Assembly (NCBI GenBank): GCA_003605055.1
Contig: QZKP01000040.1
Location: 1 to 64,000 of the forward strand
Direction of reading: 5' to 3'
Source of the DNA: Desulfarculus sp.
Lineage (GTDB): Bacteria; Desulfobacterota; Desulfarculia; Desulfarculales; Desulfarculaceae
DNA length: 64,000 nucleotides
In this document: piece after piece, positions 44,818 to 53,140 of the stretch
How the letters are laid out: each line of letters opens with the position of its first letter
Numbering within the stretch: the stretch's first letter is position 1
Notes under the pieces: model-generated
What the model saw: only the letters and a program-made list of their open reading frames with translations
Told to the model about the DNA's origin: nothing
Database searches by the model: none
Program-made: the position numbers and the translations under genes

Positions 44818-45840
44818 CTAGTAACCCTCGTCGTAGGCCAGGTCCTCGGGCTTCACCTGATGCCGGAAGTAGTAGTAGACCCAGACCTGGTAGGCCAGGA
44901 CGATGGGCACCATCACCAGGGCCACCCCCAGCATGATCTTCAGGGTCAGGGGGCTGGAGGCGGCGTTAGTCACCGTAAGGCTGGCCGCCGGGCTGAGGGA
45001 AGAAGGCAGCAGGTTGGGGTAGAGCCCCACCACCCCGAACAGGGTGGCGCCGGCCACCACCACCGCGTTGCAGGCCCAGGCCTTCCACATGGCCCCGGCC
45101 TGCAGGAACCAGCGCGTGGCCAGCAGGCCGAGCACGGCCAGCAGGGGTATGATGAACAGCGCCGGATTCTCCAGGTAGTTGGCGTACAGGTTGGTGCTGA
45201 ACCAGGTGGCCACCAAAAACAGCACCGCCAGCACCAAGAGAGGCGGCCACAGCGCCCGGGCGTACTTCTGGGCCCGGGACCGCAGCTCGCCGCCGGCCTT
45301 GATGCCCAGCCACAGGGCGCCGTGATAGCAGAACAGGCACAGGAACAACAGGCCGCCCAGCAGGCCGTAGGGGTTGAGCAGGGTGAACAGGGTCCCCCGG
45401 TACACCCCCTCGGCGTCAATGGGGATGCCCCGGAAGATGTTGGCGAAGGCCACCCCGAACAAGAGCGCCGGCACCAGGCTGCCCAGGAACAGGCAGAGGT
45501 CCCAGGCCTCGCGCCAGCCGCGGCCCTCCATCTTGCCCCGGTACTCCAGGGCCACGCCGCGGATGATCAGGGCGAAGAGGATGAACATCAGCGGCGAGTA
45601 CAGGGCCGAGAACAGCACCGCGTAGGCCTTGGGGAAGGCGGCGAAGGTCACCCCGCCGGCGGTGATCAGCCAGACCTCGTTGCCGTCCCAGAAGGGGCCC
45701 ATGGCCTGGTACACCACCTTTTTGTCCTCTTCGCTCTTGGTCACAAAGGGCGAAATGGTCCCCAGGCCCAGGTCAAAGCCGTCCAGCACGAAGTAGATGG
45801 CCCAGAGCAGGCCCCACAGCAAGAACCAGATAGTCTCCAT
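44818..45840 (-). CDS. cydB: Cytochrome bd-type quinol oxidase subunit II
   Basis: A 340-residue membrane protein with about eight to nine helices. The N-terminus METIWFLLWGLLWAIYFVLDGFDLGLG and the PFWDGNEVWLITAGGVTFAAFPKAYAVLFSALY region are typical of CydB. With CydA it reduces O2 to water without proton pumping, which in an anaerobe serves oxygen protection. It follows cydA by 18 bases. No separate CydX-like small ORF was noticed after it. Confidence 0.94.
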   Translation of the reverse strand: METIWFLLWGLLWAIYFVLDGFDLGLGTISPFVTKSEEDKKVVYQAMGPFWDGNEVWLITAGGVTFAAFPKAYAVLFSALYSPLMFILFALIIRGVALEYRGKMEGRGWREAWDLCLFLGSLVPALLFGVAFANIFRGIPIDAEGVYRGTLFTLLNPYGLLGGLLFLCLFCYHGALWLGIKAGGELRSRAQKYARALWPPLLVLAVLFLVATWFSTNLYANYLENPALFIIPLLAVLGLLATRWFLQAGAMWKAWACNAVVVAGATLFGVVGLYPNLLPSSLSPAASLTVTNAASSPLTLKIMLGVALVMVPIVLAYQVWVYYYFRHQVKPEDLAYDEGY

Positions 45841-45858
45841 GACTGACTCCTCCCCTCT

Positions 45859-47172
45859 TTAGGCCGCGGCCAGGGGCTCGGGGCCCCGCTTGGCGTAGCG
45901 GGCCATCAGCCAGAAGGCGGTGATGCCCAGCAGGCCGTAGAAAACGATGAAGGCGATGAAGGACACCGCCACCTGGTGGGCGTCCACCGGGCTCACCCCC
46001 TGCGCGGTGCGCATCAGGCCCCAGACCAGCCAGGGCTGCCGCCCCACCTCGGCCACCATCCAGCCGGCCTCGATGGCGATGTAGGGCAAAGGGATGGCCA
46101 GCAGCATGAAGCGCAGGTAGCGCGGGTTGTCCGTGAGCCGGTTGCGCACAAACAAGCCCCACACGGTCAGGAGCACGAACAAAAAGCCCAGGCCCACCAT
46201 GATCTTGAAGGCCCCGAAGGTGAGAAGCACCGGCGGCCGGTCCTCGGGCTTGAAGTCGTTCAGGCCCTTCACCTCGGCGTTGGGGTCGTGAAAGGCCAGC
46301 AGGCTCAGGGCGCCGGGGATGGGCAGTATCTCGATGAGGTTGCCGCCGCCGTCCGGGCGGGGCATGGCGAACAGGTATATGGGCGCCCGCTTTTGGGTCT
46401 TCCAGTGTGACTCCATGGCCGCAAGCTTGCTGGGCTGGGCCTTGGCCACCTCGCCGCCGTTTAGGTGGCCCTGCACCACCTCGAACAGGGAGAAGATCAG
46501 GGCGAAGATCAGGGCCATGCGGAAGGAGCGGGTGAAGAACTCCACCTCGCGCTTCTTGAGCAGGTGGTAGGCGCTCACCCCCATGACCACGAAGCCGGCC
46601 ACTATGTAGGCCCCGCTGACCGTGTGCATGAACTCGACGACCGCGAAGCGCTGGGTGATGATGGCCAGGAAGTCGTCGAGCTCGGCCCGGCCGTTGCGCA
46701 GCACATAGCCCACCGGGTGCTGCATCCAGGCGTTGGCCGAGAGGATCCAGTAGGCGCTGATGTTGGTGGCCGCGGCGATGAGCCACATCACAAAGGCGTG
46801 GGCCCTGGGCGAGAGCCGGTTCCAGGTGAAGATCCACACGCCGATGAAGGTGGACTCCAGGAAGAAGGCGATGGTGGCCTCGATGGCCAACAGCGAGCCG
46901 AAGATGTCGCCCACGTAGGCCGAGTAGCGCGCCCAGTTGGTGCCGAACTGGAACTCCAGGGTGATGCCGGTGACCACGCCCAGGGCGAAGTTGATCACGA
47001 AGATCTTGCCCCAGAAACGGGCCATGCGTTTGAATTCCTGGTTGCCGCTGACGGCCCAACGGGTCTCCATGATGGCCAGCAAGATGGACAGACCCAGGGT
47101 CAGCGGCACGAACAGGAAGTGGAAGAAGGTGGCTGCGGCGAACTGCAGCCGGGAAAGCAACAACACCTCCAT
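45859..47172 (-). CDS. cydA: Cytochrome bd-type quinol oxidase subunit I
   Basis: A 437-residue polytopic protein. The N-terminal RLQFAAATFFHFLFVPLTLG carries the haem b595/d ligand His18, AVVEFMHTVSGAYIVAG a second His, and AGWMVAEVGRQPW is the conserved GWxxxExGRQPW block. The periplasmic quinol loop is short, as in the CIO/short-Q-loop subgroup, which explains the length being well below the E. coli 522. The ATG at 47172 follows AGGGGG; a TTG two codons earlier is less likely. It is the first gene of the cydAB operon. Confidence 0.94.
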   Translation of the reverse strand: MEVLLLSRLQFAAATFFHFLFVPLTLGLSILLAIMETRWAVSGNQEFKRMARFWGKIFVINFALGVVTGITLEFQFGTNWARYSAYVGDIFGSLLAIEATIAFFLESTFIGVWIFTWNRLSPRAHAFVMWLIAAATNISAYWILSANAWMQHPVGYVLRNGRAELDDFLAIITQRFAVVEFMHTVSGAYIVAGFVVMGVSAYHLLKKREVEFFTRSFRMALIFALIFSLFEVVQGHLNGGEVAKAQPSKLAAMESHWKTQKRAPIYLFAMPRPDGGGNLIEILPIPGALSLLAFHDPNAEVKGLNDFKPEDRPPVLLTFGAFKIMVGLGFLFVLLTVWGLFVRNRLTDNPRYLRFMLLAIPLPYIAIEAGWMVAEVGRQPWLVWGLMRTAQGVSPVDAHQVAVSFIAFIVFYGLLGITAFWLMARYAKRGPEPLAAA

Positions 47173-47193
47173 GGCCAACCCCCTTTGCTGAAT

Positions 47194-47212
47194 GAGAATA
47201 GTTATTATTATT
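47194..47212 (-). promoter_or_regulatory. Fur-like AT-rich site before cydAB
   Basis: GAGAATAGTTATTATTATT matches the classical 19-base Fur box (GATAATGATAATCATTATC) at 13 positions by eye. It lies 22 bases upstream of the cydA ATG. Iron or redox control of the oxidase is possible but unproven. Confidence 0.35.
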
Positions 47213-47323
47213 GGAATCTAGCAGAGCCAAGGAAGGCGAGTCAAGAGGATTGCTCTAAAAAGATTGTAGGGCCATTGCCGGCCTGCCGGGCAAGCTTAAT
47301 TAGGCCCCGGGCCTTTTTACTGG

Positions 47324-47352
47324 TTGGGGGCAGCCCCGCGGTGTTCTATAAT
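47324..47352 (+). promoter_or_regulatory. Candidate promoter for the CBS-domain gene
   Basis: A perfect -10 TATAAT (47347-47352) with TTGGGG (47324-47329) at 17 bases. Confidence 0.55.
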
Positions 47353-47416
47353 CAAGCAGGGAAACGATCGTCCGCGGCAGGCCCGCCGGCCCGCTTGGCC
47401 TGGGAGGAGGATTCAA

Positions 47417-48058
47417 ATGAAGATAAAGCACTGGATGACCCCTGACCCCATCACCGTGAGCCCGGAGACCCCGCTGCCCCAGGCCAGCAAGATCATGGCC
47501 GAGAACAAGATCCGGCGCCTGCCGGTGGTGGACAAAAAGGGCCGCCTGGTGGGGTTGCTCACCAGCCGCAACGTCATCGAGGCCATGCCCTCGGCCGCCA
47601 CCACCTTGAGCGTGCACGAGATGTACGCCCTGCTGGAAAAGCTCACCGTGGGCGAGGTGATGCACAAGAACCCCCTGACCGTGGGGCCCGATGACCGGGT
47701 GCAGGAGGTAATTCAGCGGGGCCAGAAGGAGGGCATCGGCGCCTTCCCGGTGGTTGAGGACGGCAAGCTGGTGGGCATCGCCACCGAGACCGAGATCATC
47801 AACGCCCTGATGCAGCTCATCGGCGCCCGGGAGGGCACCTGCGTCATCGAGCTGGAGGGCGTGGAGCTGGGCAAGGAGGTGGGCGCCACCGGCCGCATCG
47901 CCGGCGTCATCGAAAAGCGCGGGGTGCCGGTGGAGGCCATCTTCACCGCGCCCCACCGCGGCCGCCCGGGCAACCAGGTCTTCATCCGGGCCCGCACTCC
48001 GCACAAGGCCAACCTGCAGGCCGACCTGGACGCGGCCGGCTTCAAGGTGGTCATCTAG
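47417..48058 (+). CDS. CBS domain protein with C-terminal ACT-like domain (AcuB-like)
   Basis: A 213-residue cytoplasmic protein. The first CBS motif starts WMTPDPITVSPETPLPQASKIMAENKIRRLPVVD; the second is EVMHKNPLTVGPDDRVQEVIQRGQKEGIGAFPVVEDGKLVGIATETEI. The last 75 residues (TCVIELEGVELGKEVGATGRIAGVIEKRG) have the fold pattern of an ACT domain. CBS pairs bind adenosyl nucleotides, and this architecture is seen in AcuB-type proteins with an unclear role in acetate or acyl metabolism. AGGAGG is well placed before the ATG. It is monocistronic with its own promoter and terminator. Confidence 0.85.
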   Translation: MKIKHWMTPDPITVSPETPLPQASKIMAENKIRRLPVVDKKGRLVGLLTSRNVIEAMPSAATTLSVHEMYALLEKLTVGEVMHKNPLTVGPDDRVQEVIQRGQKEGIGAFPVVEDGKLVGIATETEIINALMQLIGAREGTCVIELEGVELGKEVGATGRIAGVIEKRGVPVEAIFTAPHRGRPGNQVFIRARTPHKANLQADLDAAGFKVVI

Positions 48059-48082
48059 CCCCGCCCACAGATAGACGCGCCG

Positions 48083-48112
48083 CGGCCGGCCCTCCGGGGC
48101 CGGCCGTTTTTT
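48083..48112 (+). terminator. Strong rho-independent terminator
   Basis: CGGCCGGCCC and GGGCCGGCCG pair perfectly around a TCCG tetraloop and are followed by six T (48107-48112). It ends the CBS-domain gene. Confidence 0.9.
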
Positions 48113-48126
48113 CTCCGCCCGCTCGG

Positions 48127-49266
48127 CTAGTCTATGGTCTGCCGGTAGCGCTTCAGGGCCACGGTCATCATCACCAGCATGAACAGGGCGATGGGCCACA
48201 ACTCGGGCCAGCACTGGGCCAGGCCGTTGCCCTTGAGCAGGATGCCCCGCACCAGGCGCAGGTAGTGGGTCAGCGGCAGGGCCGAACCGATGGTCTGGGC
48301 CCAGTCGGGCATGCCCCGGAAGGGGAACATGAAGCCCGAGAGCAGGATGGAGGGCAGGAAGAACAAAAAGGACATCTGCACGGCCTGGAGCTGGTTCTGG
48401 GCCACGGTGGAGAAGGTGATGCCCACCATCAGGTTGGCCGCGATGAACAACAGCGACACCGCGAACAAGAGCACTAAGCTGCCCACCTCGGGCACCCGGA
48501 ACAAATAGCGGGCGGCCAGCACGATCAAGGCCATCTGCACGTAACCCACCAGGATGTAGGGCAAGAGCTTGCCCAGCATCACCTCCAGGGGCCGCACCGG
48601 CGTGGTCAAGAGGTTCTCCATGGTGCCCCGCTCGCGCTCCCGGGTCACGGCCAGGGAGGTGATCACCACCATGGTCATGGTCAGCACCACGCCCATCAGG
48701 CCGGGCACGATGTTGTACTGGGTCAGGCCCTCGGGGTTGTAGCGGCGGTGGACGATCACCTCCACCGGCCCCGGGCCGGCGCGCAAGCGGACCAGGGGGC
48801 CGGCCAGGTCCCGCTCTAGGGCCTGGTTCACCAGGGTGCCCAGGGCGAAGACGGCGTTGCCCACCGCGGCCGGGTCGGTGGCGTCGGCCTCCAAGAGAAC
48901 CTGGGGCCGCTGCCCCCGCACCAGGCGGCGGCTGAACTCCGCCGGCACGCTGACCACGAACTGCACCCGTCCCTCGGCCAGCAGGCGCTCGATCTGGGCC
49001 TCGCTGCGGGCCACGGTGGTCACCCGGAAGTAGTCGCTGGTCTGCATGGCCGCCAGGATGCGGCGGGCGAAGGGGCTTTGTTCGGTCACCAGCACCGCCG
49101 TGGGCAGGTGCTTGGGGTCGGAGTTGATGGCGTAGCCGAAGATTATCAACTGCAGCAAGGGGATGCCGATCATCATGCCGAAGGTCAGGCGGTCCCGGCG
49201 CATCTGCACGAATTCCTTGACCACCATGGCCCACAGCCGGGCCGGGGAAAACCAGGAGCTTCTCAT
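48127..49266 (-). CDS. ABC-2 type transporter permease
   Basis: A 379-residue permease of the YhhJ/YbhS type. One N-terminal transmembrane helix (FGMMIGIPLLQLIIFGYAIN) is followed by a large periplasmic domain (about residues 50-180) and five C-terminal helices, including the ABC-2 signature TRERERGTMENLLTTPVRPLEVMLGKLLPY. It is the last gene of the operon and overlaps the ATPase stop (ATGA). Only one permease is encoded, so the transporter probably works as a homodimer. The family exports drugs or other hydrophobic molecules; the substrate is unknown. Confidence 0.88.
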   Translation of the reverse strand: MRSSWFSPARLWAMVVKEFVQMRRDRLTFGMMIGIPLLQLIIFGYAINSDPKHLPTAVLVTEQSPFARRILAAMQTSDYFRVTTVARSEAQIERLLAEGRVQFVVSVPAEFSRRLVRGQRPQVLLEADATDPAAVGNAVFALGTLVNQALERDLAGPLVRLRAGPGPVEVIVHRRYNPEGLTQYNIVPGLMGVVLTMTMVVITSLAVTRERERGTMENLLTTPVRPLEVMLGKLLPYILVGYVQMALIVLAARYLFRVPEVGSLVLLFAVSLLFIAANLMVGITFSTVAQNQLQAVQMSFLFFLPSILLSGFMFPFRGMPDWAQTIGSALPLTHYLRLVRGILLKGNGLAQCWPELWPIALFMLVMMTVALKRYRQTID

Positions 49267-50186
49267 GAAGCGCCCCCCTCCCCGCTCATCAGGCTGATGA
49301 ATACCTCCTCCAGGCTGGTGGCCACCTGCCGCCACTGGTGGGGCGCCACCCGGAAGGGCTCGATGCTGCGGCCCAGGGCTGCGGCGTCCCGGCCGCTGAC
49401 GTGCAGGCTGTTGCCGAAGGCCACCACCTGCTCCACGCCGGGCAGGCCCTGCAGGCGGCGGGTCAGCTCGTGCAGGTCGCCGCCGGTGACCGCCCAGGTG
49501 GTCAGCCCCTGGCGCTCCACCACCTCCTCCACGGTGCCCTCGGCCAAGAGCCGGCCGGCGGCGATGTAGGCCAGGCGGTGGCAGCGCTCGGCCTCGTCCA
49601 TGTAGTGGGTGCTGATCAGGGCGGTGATGCCCTCGGCGGTGAGCTGGTGCACCCGGTCCCAGAACTCCCGGCGGGCCTTGGGGTCCACGCCGGCGGTGGG
49701 CTCGTCCAATAGCAGCAGCTTGGGCCGGTGGATCAGGCAGGAGGCCAGGGCCAGGCGCTGCTTCCAGCCGCCGGAAAGGTTGCGGGCCAGGTGCTGGCGA
49801 TAGGGCTCCAGCTCCAGGCGTTCGGCGGTCTCGGCCACCGCTTGGCGGCGCTGGGGCACGCCGTACATGGCCGCGATGAAGTTCAGGTTCTCCTCCACGG
49901 TCAGGTCCTCGTAAAGGCTGAAGCGCTGGGCCATGTAGCCCACCTGGGGCTTGATCTGGCGGCTGCCGCGGATCACGTCGAAGCCCAGGCAGGTGCCGCT
50001 GCCCCCGTCGGGGGTGAGTAGTCCGCAGAGCATGCGGATGGTGGTGGTCTTGCCCGCGCCGTTGGGGCCCAGGAAGCCGAAGACCTCGCCCTGGCGCACG
50101 GTCAGGGACACCCCGTCCACCACCGTGTGCGGGCCGAAGCGCTTGACCAGGCCCTGTACGTCTATGATGACCGCCGCCTGGTTCAC
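49263..50186 (-). CDS. ABC transporter ATP-binding protein (export type)
   Basis: A 307-residue ATPase. Walker A is GPNGAGKTTT, the Q-loop YMAQRFSLYEDLTV, the signature NLSGGWKQRLALA, Walker B LLLLDEPTAGVD, and the switch His is in ISTHYMDEAERCHR. The C-terminal 80 residues form the extension typical of CcmA/YhiH-type export ATPases. The GTG start at 50186 overlaps the HlyD stop (GTGA). It forms one export complex with the neighbouring permease and adaptor. Confidence 0.92.
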   Translation of the reverse strand: MNQAAVIIDVQGLVKRFGPHTVVDGVSLTVRQGEVFGFLGPNGAGKTTTIRMLCGLLTPDGGSGTCLGFDVIRGSRQIKPQVGYMAQRFSLYEDLTVEENLNFIAAMYGVPQRRQAVAETAERLELEPYRQHLARNLSGGWKQRLALASCLIHRPKLLLLDEPTAGVDPKARREFWDRVHQLTAEGITALISTHYMDEAERCHRLAYIAAGRLLAEGTVEEVVERQGLTTWAVTGGDLHELTRRLQGLPGVEQVVAFGNSLHVSGRDAAALGRSIEPFRVAPHQWRQVATSLEEVFISLMSGEGGAS

Positions 50187-51148
50187 TGTCCCTTGGCCGC
50201 GGCCAGGCGCACCTGCATGGGCTGGCCGGGGTTGAGCGCGGCCTGGCCGGGGGTGGGCCGGGCCTCCACCAAAAACACCAGCTTGGCCCGGGTCTCCTGG
50301 CTGTAGATCACCGGCGGGGTGTACTCGGCCCGGGGGGAGATGTAGCTGACGGCCGCGGTGAGGCCGGCCGGGCAGCCGTCGCAGGACAGGCGCACGCTCT
50401 GGCCCAGGCGCAGGCCGGAGAGCTGCTCCTCGGGCACGAAGAAGCGCACCTTGACATCCCCGGGCAGCAAGAGGGCCAGCACCGGCTGCCCGGCCGCCAC
50501 CCACTCGCCCGGGGTGTAGAAGGTGTCGAACACCCGGCCCGCGGCCACCGCGCTCTGGCTCATGCGCTCCAGGCTCCATTGGGCCTGGGCCAGGCGGGCC
50601 CGCAGCGCCTTCACCTCCTCGGCCGCGGCCTGGATCTGGTCGCTGCGCGCCCCCAGGCGGGCGGTCTGCAACTGGGCGCTGATCTCGGCCACCTGGGCCT
50701 GGTCGCGCAGAAAGGCGGTGCGGGACTGGTCCAACTGCTCCTTGGCGATGGAGTGCTGGGCGTAGAGCTTCTGGCGGCGCTGAAACTCCAGTTGGGACAG
50801 GCGCAGGGAGCTCTGGGTCCGGCGCAGGGCCGCCTGGATGGCGGCGATCTCGCTGGGGCGCTGGCCCTTCTGGAGGTCGGCCAGGCGGGCCTGGGCCTGC
50901 TGCAACTGCCGGTCCGCGGCCTCCACGGCCTGCTGCTGCTCGAAGGCCTCCAGGCGGAAGGCCAACTGGCCGGCCTGCACCGCCTGGCCCCGCTGCACGG
51001 CCAGCTCCTTCAGGTACCCGCCGGCCGGCGCGGCCAGGTAGGTCAGCTCGGCCTCCACGTAGCCCTGGTAGCGGCCGGCCTCCTCCCCGGAGGAGCAGGC
51101 CGCGGCCAGCAGGGCCAGGGCGGCCAGGATCAGAAGCCGCCCTTTCAC
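50183..51148 (-). CDS. HlyD-type membrane fusion lipoprotein
   Basis: A 321-residue periplasmic adaptor. The N-terminus MKGRLLILAALALLAAACSSG is a lipoprotein signal with Cys18 as the lipid-modified residue. A biotinyl-lipoyl-like half (APAGGYLKELAVQRGQAVQAGQLAFRL), a long alpha-helical hairpin (about 60-180), the second lipoyl half (AAGRVFDTFYTPGEWVAAGQPVLALL) and a beta-barrel follow. It links the ABC pump to the outer membrane, resembling YbhG/YhiI. The GTG start at 51148 overlaps the DUF2461 stop. No TolC-like gene is adjacent. Confidence 0.9.
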   Translation of the reverse strand: MKGRLLILAALALLAAACSSGEEAGRYQGYVEAELTYLAAPAGGYLKELAVQRGQAVQAGQLAFRLEAFEQQQAVEAADRQLQQAQARLADLQKGQRPSEIAAIQAALRRTQSSLRLSQLEFQRRQKLYAQHSIAKEQLDQSRTAFLRDQAQVAEISAQLQTARLGARSDQIQAAAEEVKALRARLAQAQWSLERMSQSAVAAGRVFDTFYTPGEWVAAGQPVLALLLPGDVKVRFFVPEEQLSGLRLGQSVRLSCDGCPAGLTAAVSYISPRAEYTPPVIYSQETRAKLVFLVEARPTPGQAALNPGQPMQVRLAAAKGQ

Positions 51149-51846
51149 ACCGCCGCCTGCCGGACCAGGGCCAGGAGCCACTTGTGGATGGGCAGCATGG
51201 CCCGGTAATGGGGCAGGCACCAGTCCGGCAGCTCGGCGGTGTAGAACTGGGGCGGTATCTCCGCCTCGCGCCAGGCGTAGAGCCCGTTGTATTTGAGCAG
51301 CTCGGCCCGGGGGTGGTCGGCCGCGTATCCCCGCGGCACCCGCTGGAAATGCTCCCCGCCCACCTGGTAGCCGGCTTGTTGCACCTGGCCCACGGCCTTG
51401 GCCAGGGCCGGGCCCCGGCGGGGGTCGGCCGCGGCCTCGCGGAAGGCGGGCAGCAGCTTGTCCGGGAAGCAGTGCATGCCCACGGCCAGCATCACCTGGG
51501 GCGGCTGGAGCTGGAAGTAGAAGCCCGGGCACTCCATGCGGCCGCCGGGGCCCTCCCACCACCACAGGCCCAGGTGCTCCTTGTAGGGCGTCTTGTCCTT
51601 GGAAAAGCGGGTGTCGCGGTTGATGCGGAACAGGCTCTTGTTCACCCGGGGGTCGGCCTGCACCCCGCGGGAGAGGGTGCCCAGCAGCCGTCCCAGGTCC
51701 ACCACCAAATCCCGGCTGGGGGCCTGCACCTGGCTCTCGTACACCTGGCGGTGCTCATCGAACCAAGTCTTGTTGTTGTAGCGGGCCAGTTCCGCGAAGA
51801 ACCGCACCGTCTGCGGGGAATATCCCTGGAAGCCTTGCGCGGCCAT
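51145..51846 (-). CDS. DUF2461 (TIGR02453) family protein
   Basis: A 233-residue protein of the DUF2461 family. Typical elements are FFAELARYNNKTWFDEHRQVYESQV near the N-terminus, NKSLFRINRDTRFSKDKTPYKEHLGLWWWEG in the middle, and RGYAADHPRAELLKYNGLYAWRE toward the end. The family function is unknown. It overlaps the start of the HlyD gene (GTGA), so it is the first cistron of the export operon, an unusual association that may be incidental. Confidence 0.88.
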   Translation of the reverse strand: MAAQGFQGYSPQTVRFFAELARYNNKTWFDEHRQVYESQVQAPSRDLVVDLGRLLGTLSRGVQADPRVNKSLFRINRDTRFSKDKTPYKEHLGLWWWEGPGGRMECPGFYFQLQPPQVMLAVGMHCFPDKLLPAFREAAADPRRGPALAKAVGQVQQAGYQVGGEHFQRVPRGYAADHPRAELLKYNGLYAWREAEIPPQFYTAELPDWCLPHYRAMLPIHKWLLALVRQAAV

Positions 51847-51904
51847 GCTCGCTCCTCCCGTTGCAGGCCCAGTCTAGATTATAGCGCAGCCCCGGCCCGG
51901 GGCG

Positions 51905-52924
51905 TCACAGCCCCTCCGGTCCGCCGTGCTTACGGAGCAGGCCGCGGAGCTGGTGATAGCTCAGGCCCAGGCGCCCGGCGGCCTGCCGCTGATTGTAGCG
52001 CGCCTCTCGCAGGGCCTGGGCCAAGAGCCGGCGCTCGAAGCGGGCCACCGCCTGCTTGAAGGGCAGCCCCGGGGCGGCTGCGGGCGCGGGCTCCTCCGGC
52101 GGGGCGGCCGGGGCGGCCGGTGCGGGCGGGGCGGCCGGGGCATAGGGCGAGGCAAAGGGGTCCAGGAGCACCTCCTGCACCACCCCGCCGGCGCTGCGGT
52201 ACACCGAGCGCTCCACCACGTTCTTCAACTCGCGCACGTTGCCCGGCCAAGGGTGGGCCAACAGGGCCTCCTGGGCCGCGGGGGCCAGCTCCGGCGGCTG
52301 GGGCCGGCCCAACTCCGCGGCCATGCGGGCCGCGAAATGCCGGGCCAGGAGCAGCACGTCCTCGCCCCGGGCCCGCAGGGGGGGCAGGGTCAGCACCTCA
52401 AAGCTGAGCCGGTCCAACAGGTCCTGCATGAAGCGCCCCTGCCGGGCCAGGGCCGGCAGGTCGGCGTGGGTGGCCCCCAGGATGCGCACGTCCACCTGCA
52501 CCGGCCGGCTGCCTCCCACCCGCTCAAAGGAGCCGTACTCCACCGCGCGCAGGATCTTCTCCTGCACGGTGAGGGGGATGTTGCCGATCTCGTCCAGGAA
52601 CAGGGTGCCGCGGTGGGCGCTCTCGAAGCGGCCCAGGCGGCGGCGGTCCGCGCCGGTGAAGGCCCCGGCCTCGTGGCCGAACAGCTCGGCCTCGATCAGG
52701 GACGGGGCCAGGGCCGCGCAGTTCAGGGCCACCAGGGGCTCGCCCCACCGCGGGGATAGGTAGTGCAGCCGGGCCGCGGCCAGCTCCTTGCCCGTGCCGC
52801 GTTCGCCCGCCAGCAATACCGGCCGCTCTGCGGCGGCCACCCTGGACAGGGCCTCTTGGAAGGCCAGGAAGGCCTCGCTCTGACCCAAGGCCTCGCCCGG
52901 CGGGTTGGCGTCCGGCTCTCTCAT
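51905..52924 (-). CDS. pspF: Psp operon transcriptional activator PspF (sigma54-dependent)
   Basis: A 339-residue bacterial enhancer-binding protein. It lacks an N-terminal receiver domain, as PspF does. The AAA+ core shows Walker A GERGTGKE (40-47), the sigma54-contacting GAFTGA (87-92), Walker B GTLFLDEIGNIP, and the arginine-finger region LLDRLSFEVLTLPPLRAR. A Pro/Ala linker leads to a Fis-type HTH (NQRQAAGRLGLSYHQLRGLLRKHG). PspF activity is normally held down by PspA, encoded divergently. The linker is longer than in E. coli. Confidence 0.93.
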   Translation of the reverse strand: MREPDANPPGEALGQSEAFLAFQEALSRVAAAERPVLLAGERGTGKELAAARLHYLSPRWGEPLVALNCAALAPSLIEAELFGHEAGAFTGADRRRLGRFESAHRGTLFLDEIGNIPLTVQEKILRAVEYGSFERVGGSRPVQVDVRILGATHADLPALARQGRFMQDLLDRLSFEVLTLPPLRARGEDVLLLARHFAARMAAELGRPQPPELAPAAQEALLAHPWPGNVRELKNVVERSVYRSAGGVVQEVLLDPFASPYAPAAPPAPAAPAAPPEEPAPAAAPGLPFKQAVARFERRLLAQALREARYNQRQAAGRLGLSYHQLRGLLRKHGGPEGL

Positions 52925-52925
52925 G

Positions 52926-52960
52926 TAGTCATTTATACTATTTTTTAGCTAAATATACTA
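52926..52960. promoter_or_regulatory. Two candidate PspF upstream activating sites
   Basis: TAGTCATTTATACTA (52926-52940) and TAGCTAAATATACTA (52946-52960) are 11/15 identical and lie exactly 20 bases, about two helical turns, apart. Each is an imperfect palindrome of TAG and CTA ends. They directly precede the pspF start codon and are about 100 bases upstream of the pspA -24 element, as in E. coli, where they also mediate pspF autorepression. Confidence 0.65.
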
Positions 52961-53057
52961 AATATTATTTATTTTACTAACACTACGGTAAACCGCCGCT
53001 TAGGGGGATTATTGGGTAACATTTTAATATTATTGCCATAAAGTGCAGTGGCCTCTT

Positions 53058-53074
53058 TTGGCCCGCTTGTTGCT
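53058..53074 (+). promoter_or_regulatory. Sigma54 (-24/-12) promoter of pspABC
   Basis: TTGGCCCGCTTGTTGCT fits the consensus TTGGCACGnnnnTTGCW with the GG and GC dinucleotides at the required distance of 12 bases. It lies 67 bases before the pspA start codon. Confidence 0.88.
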
Positions 53075-53140
53075 CTGCAAGTGAGCCGAACCGGCGGCCG
53101 AGCAGGCGTGCAGCCGCCGCCAATTCTCAGGAGGACGGAC

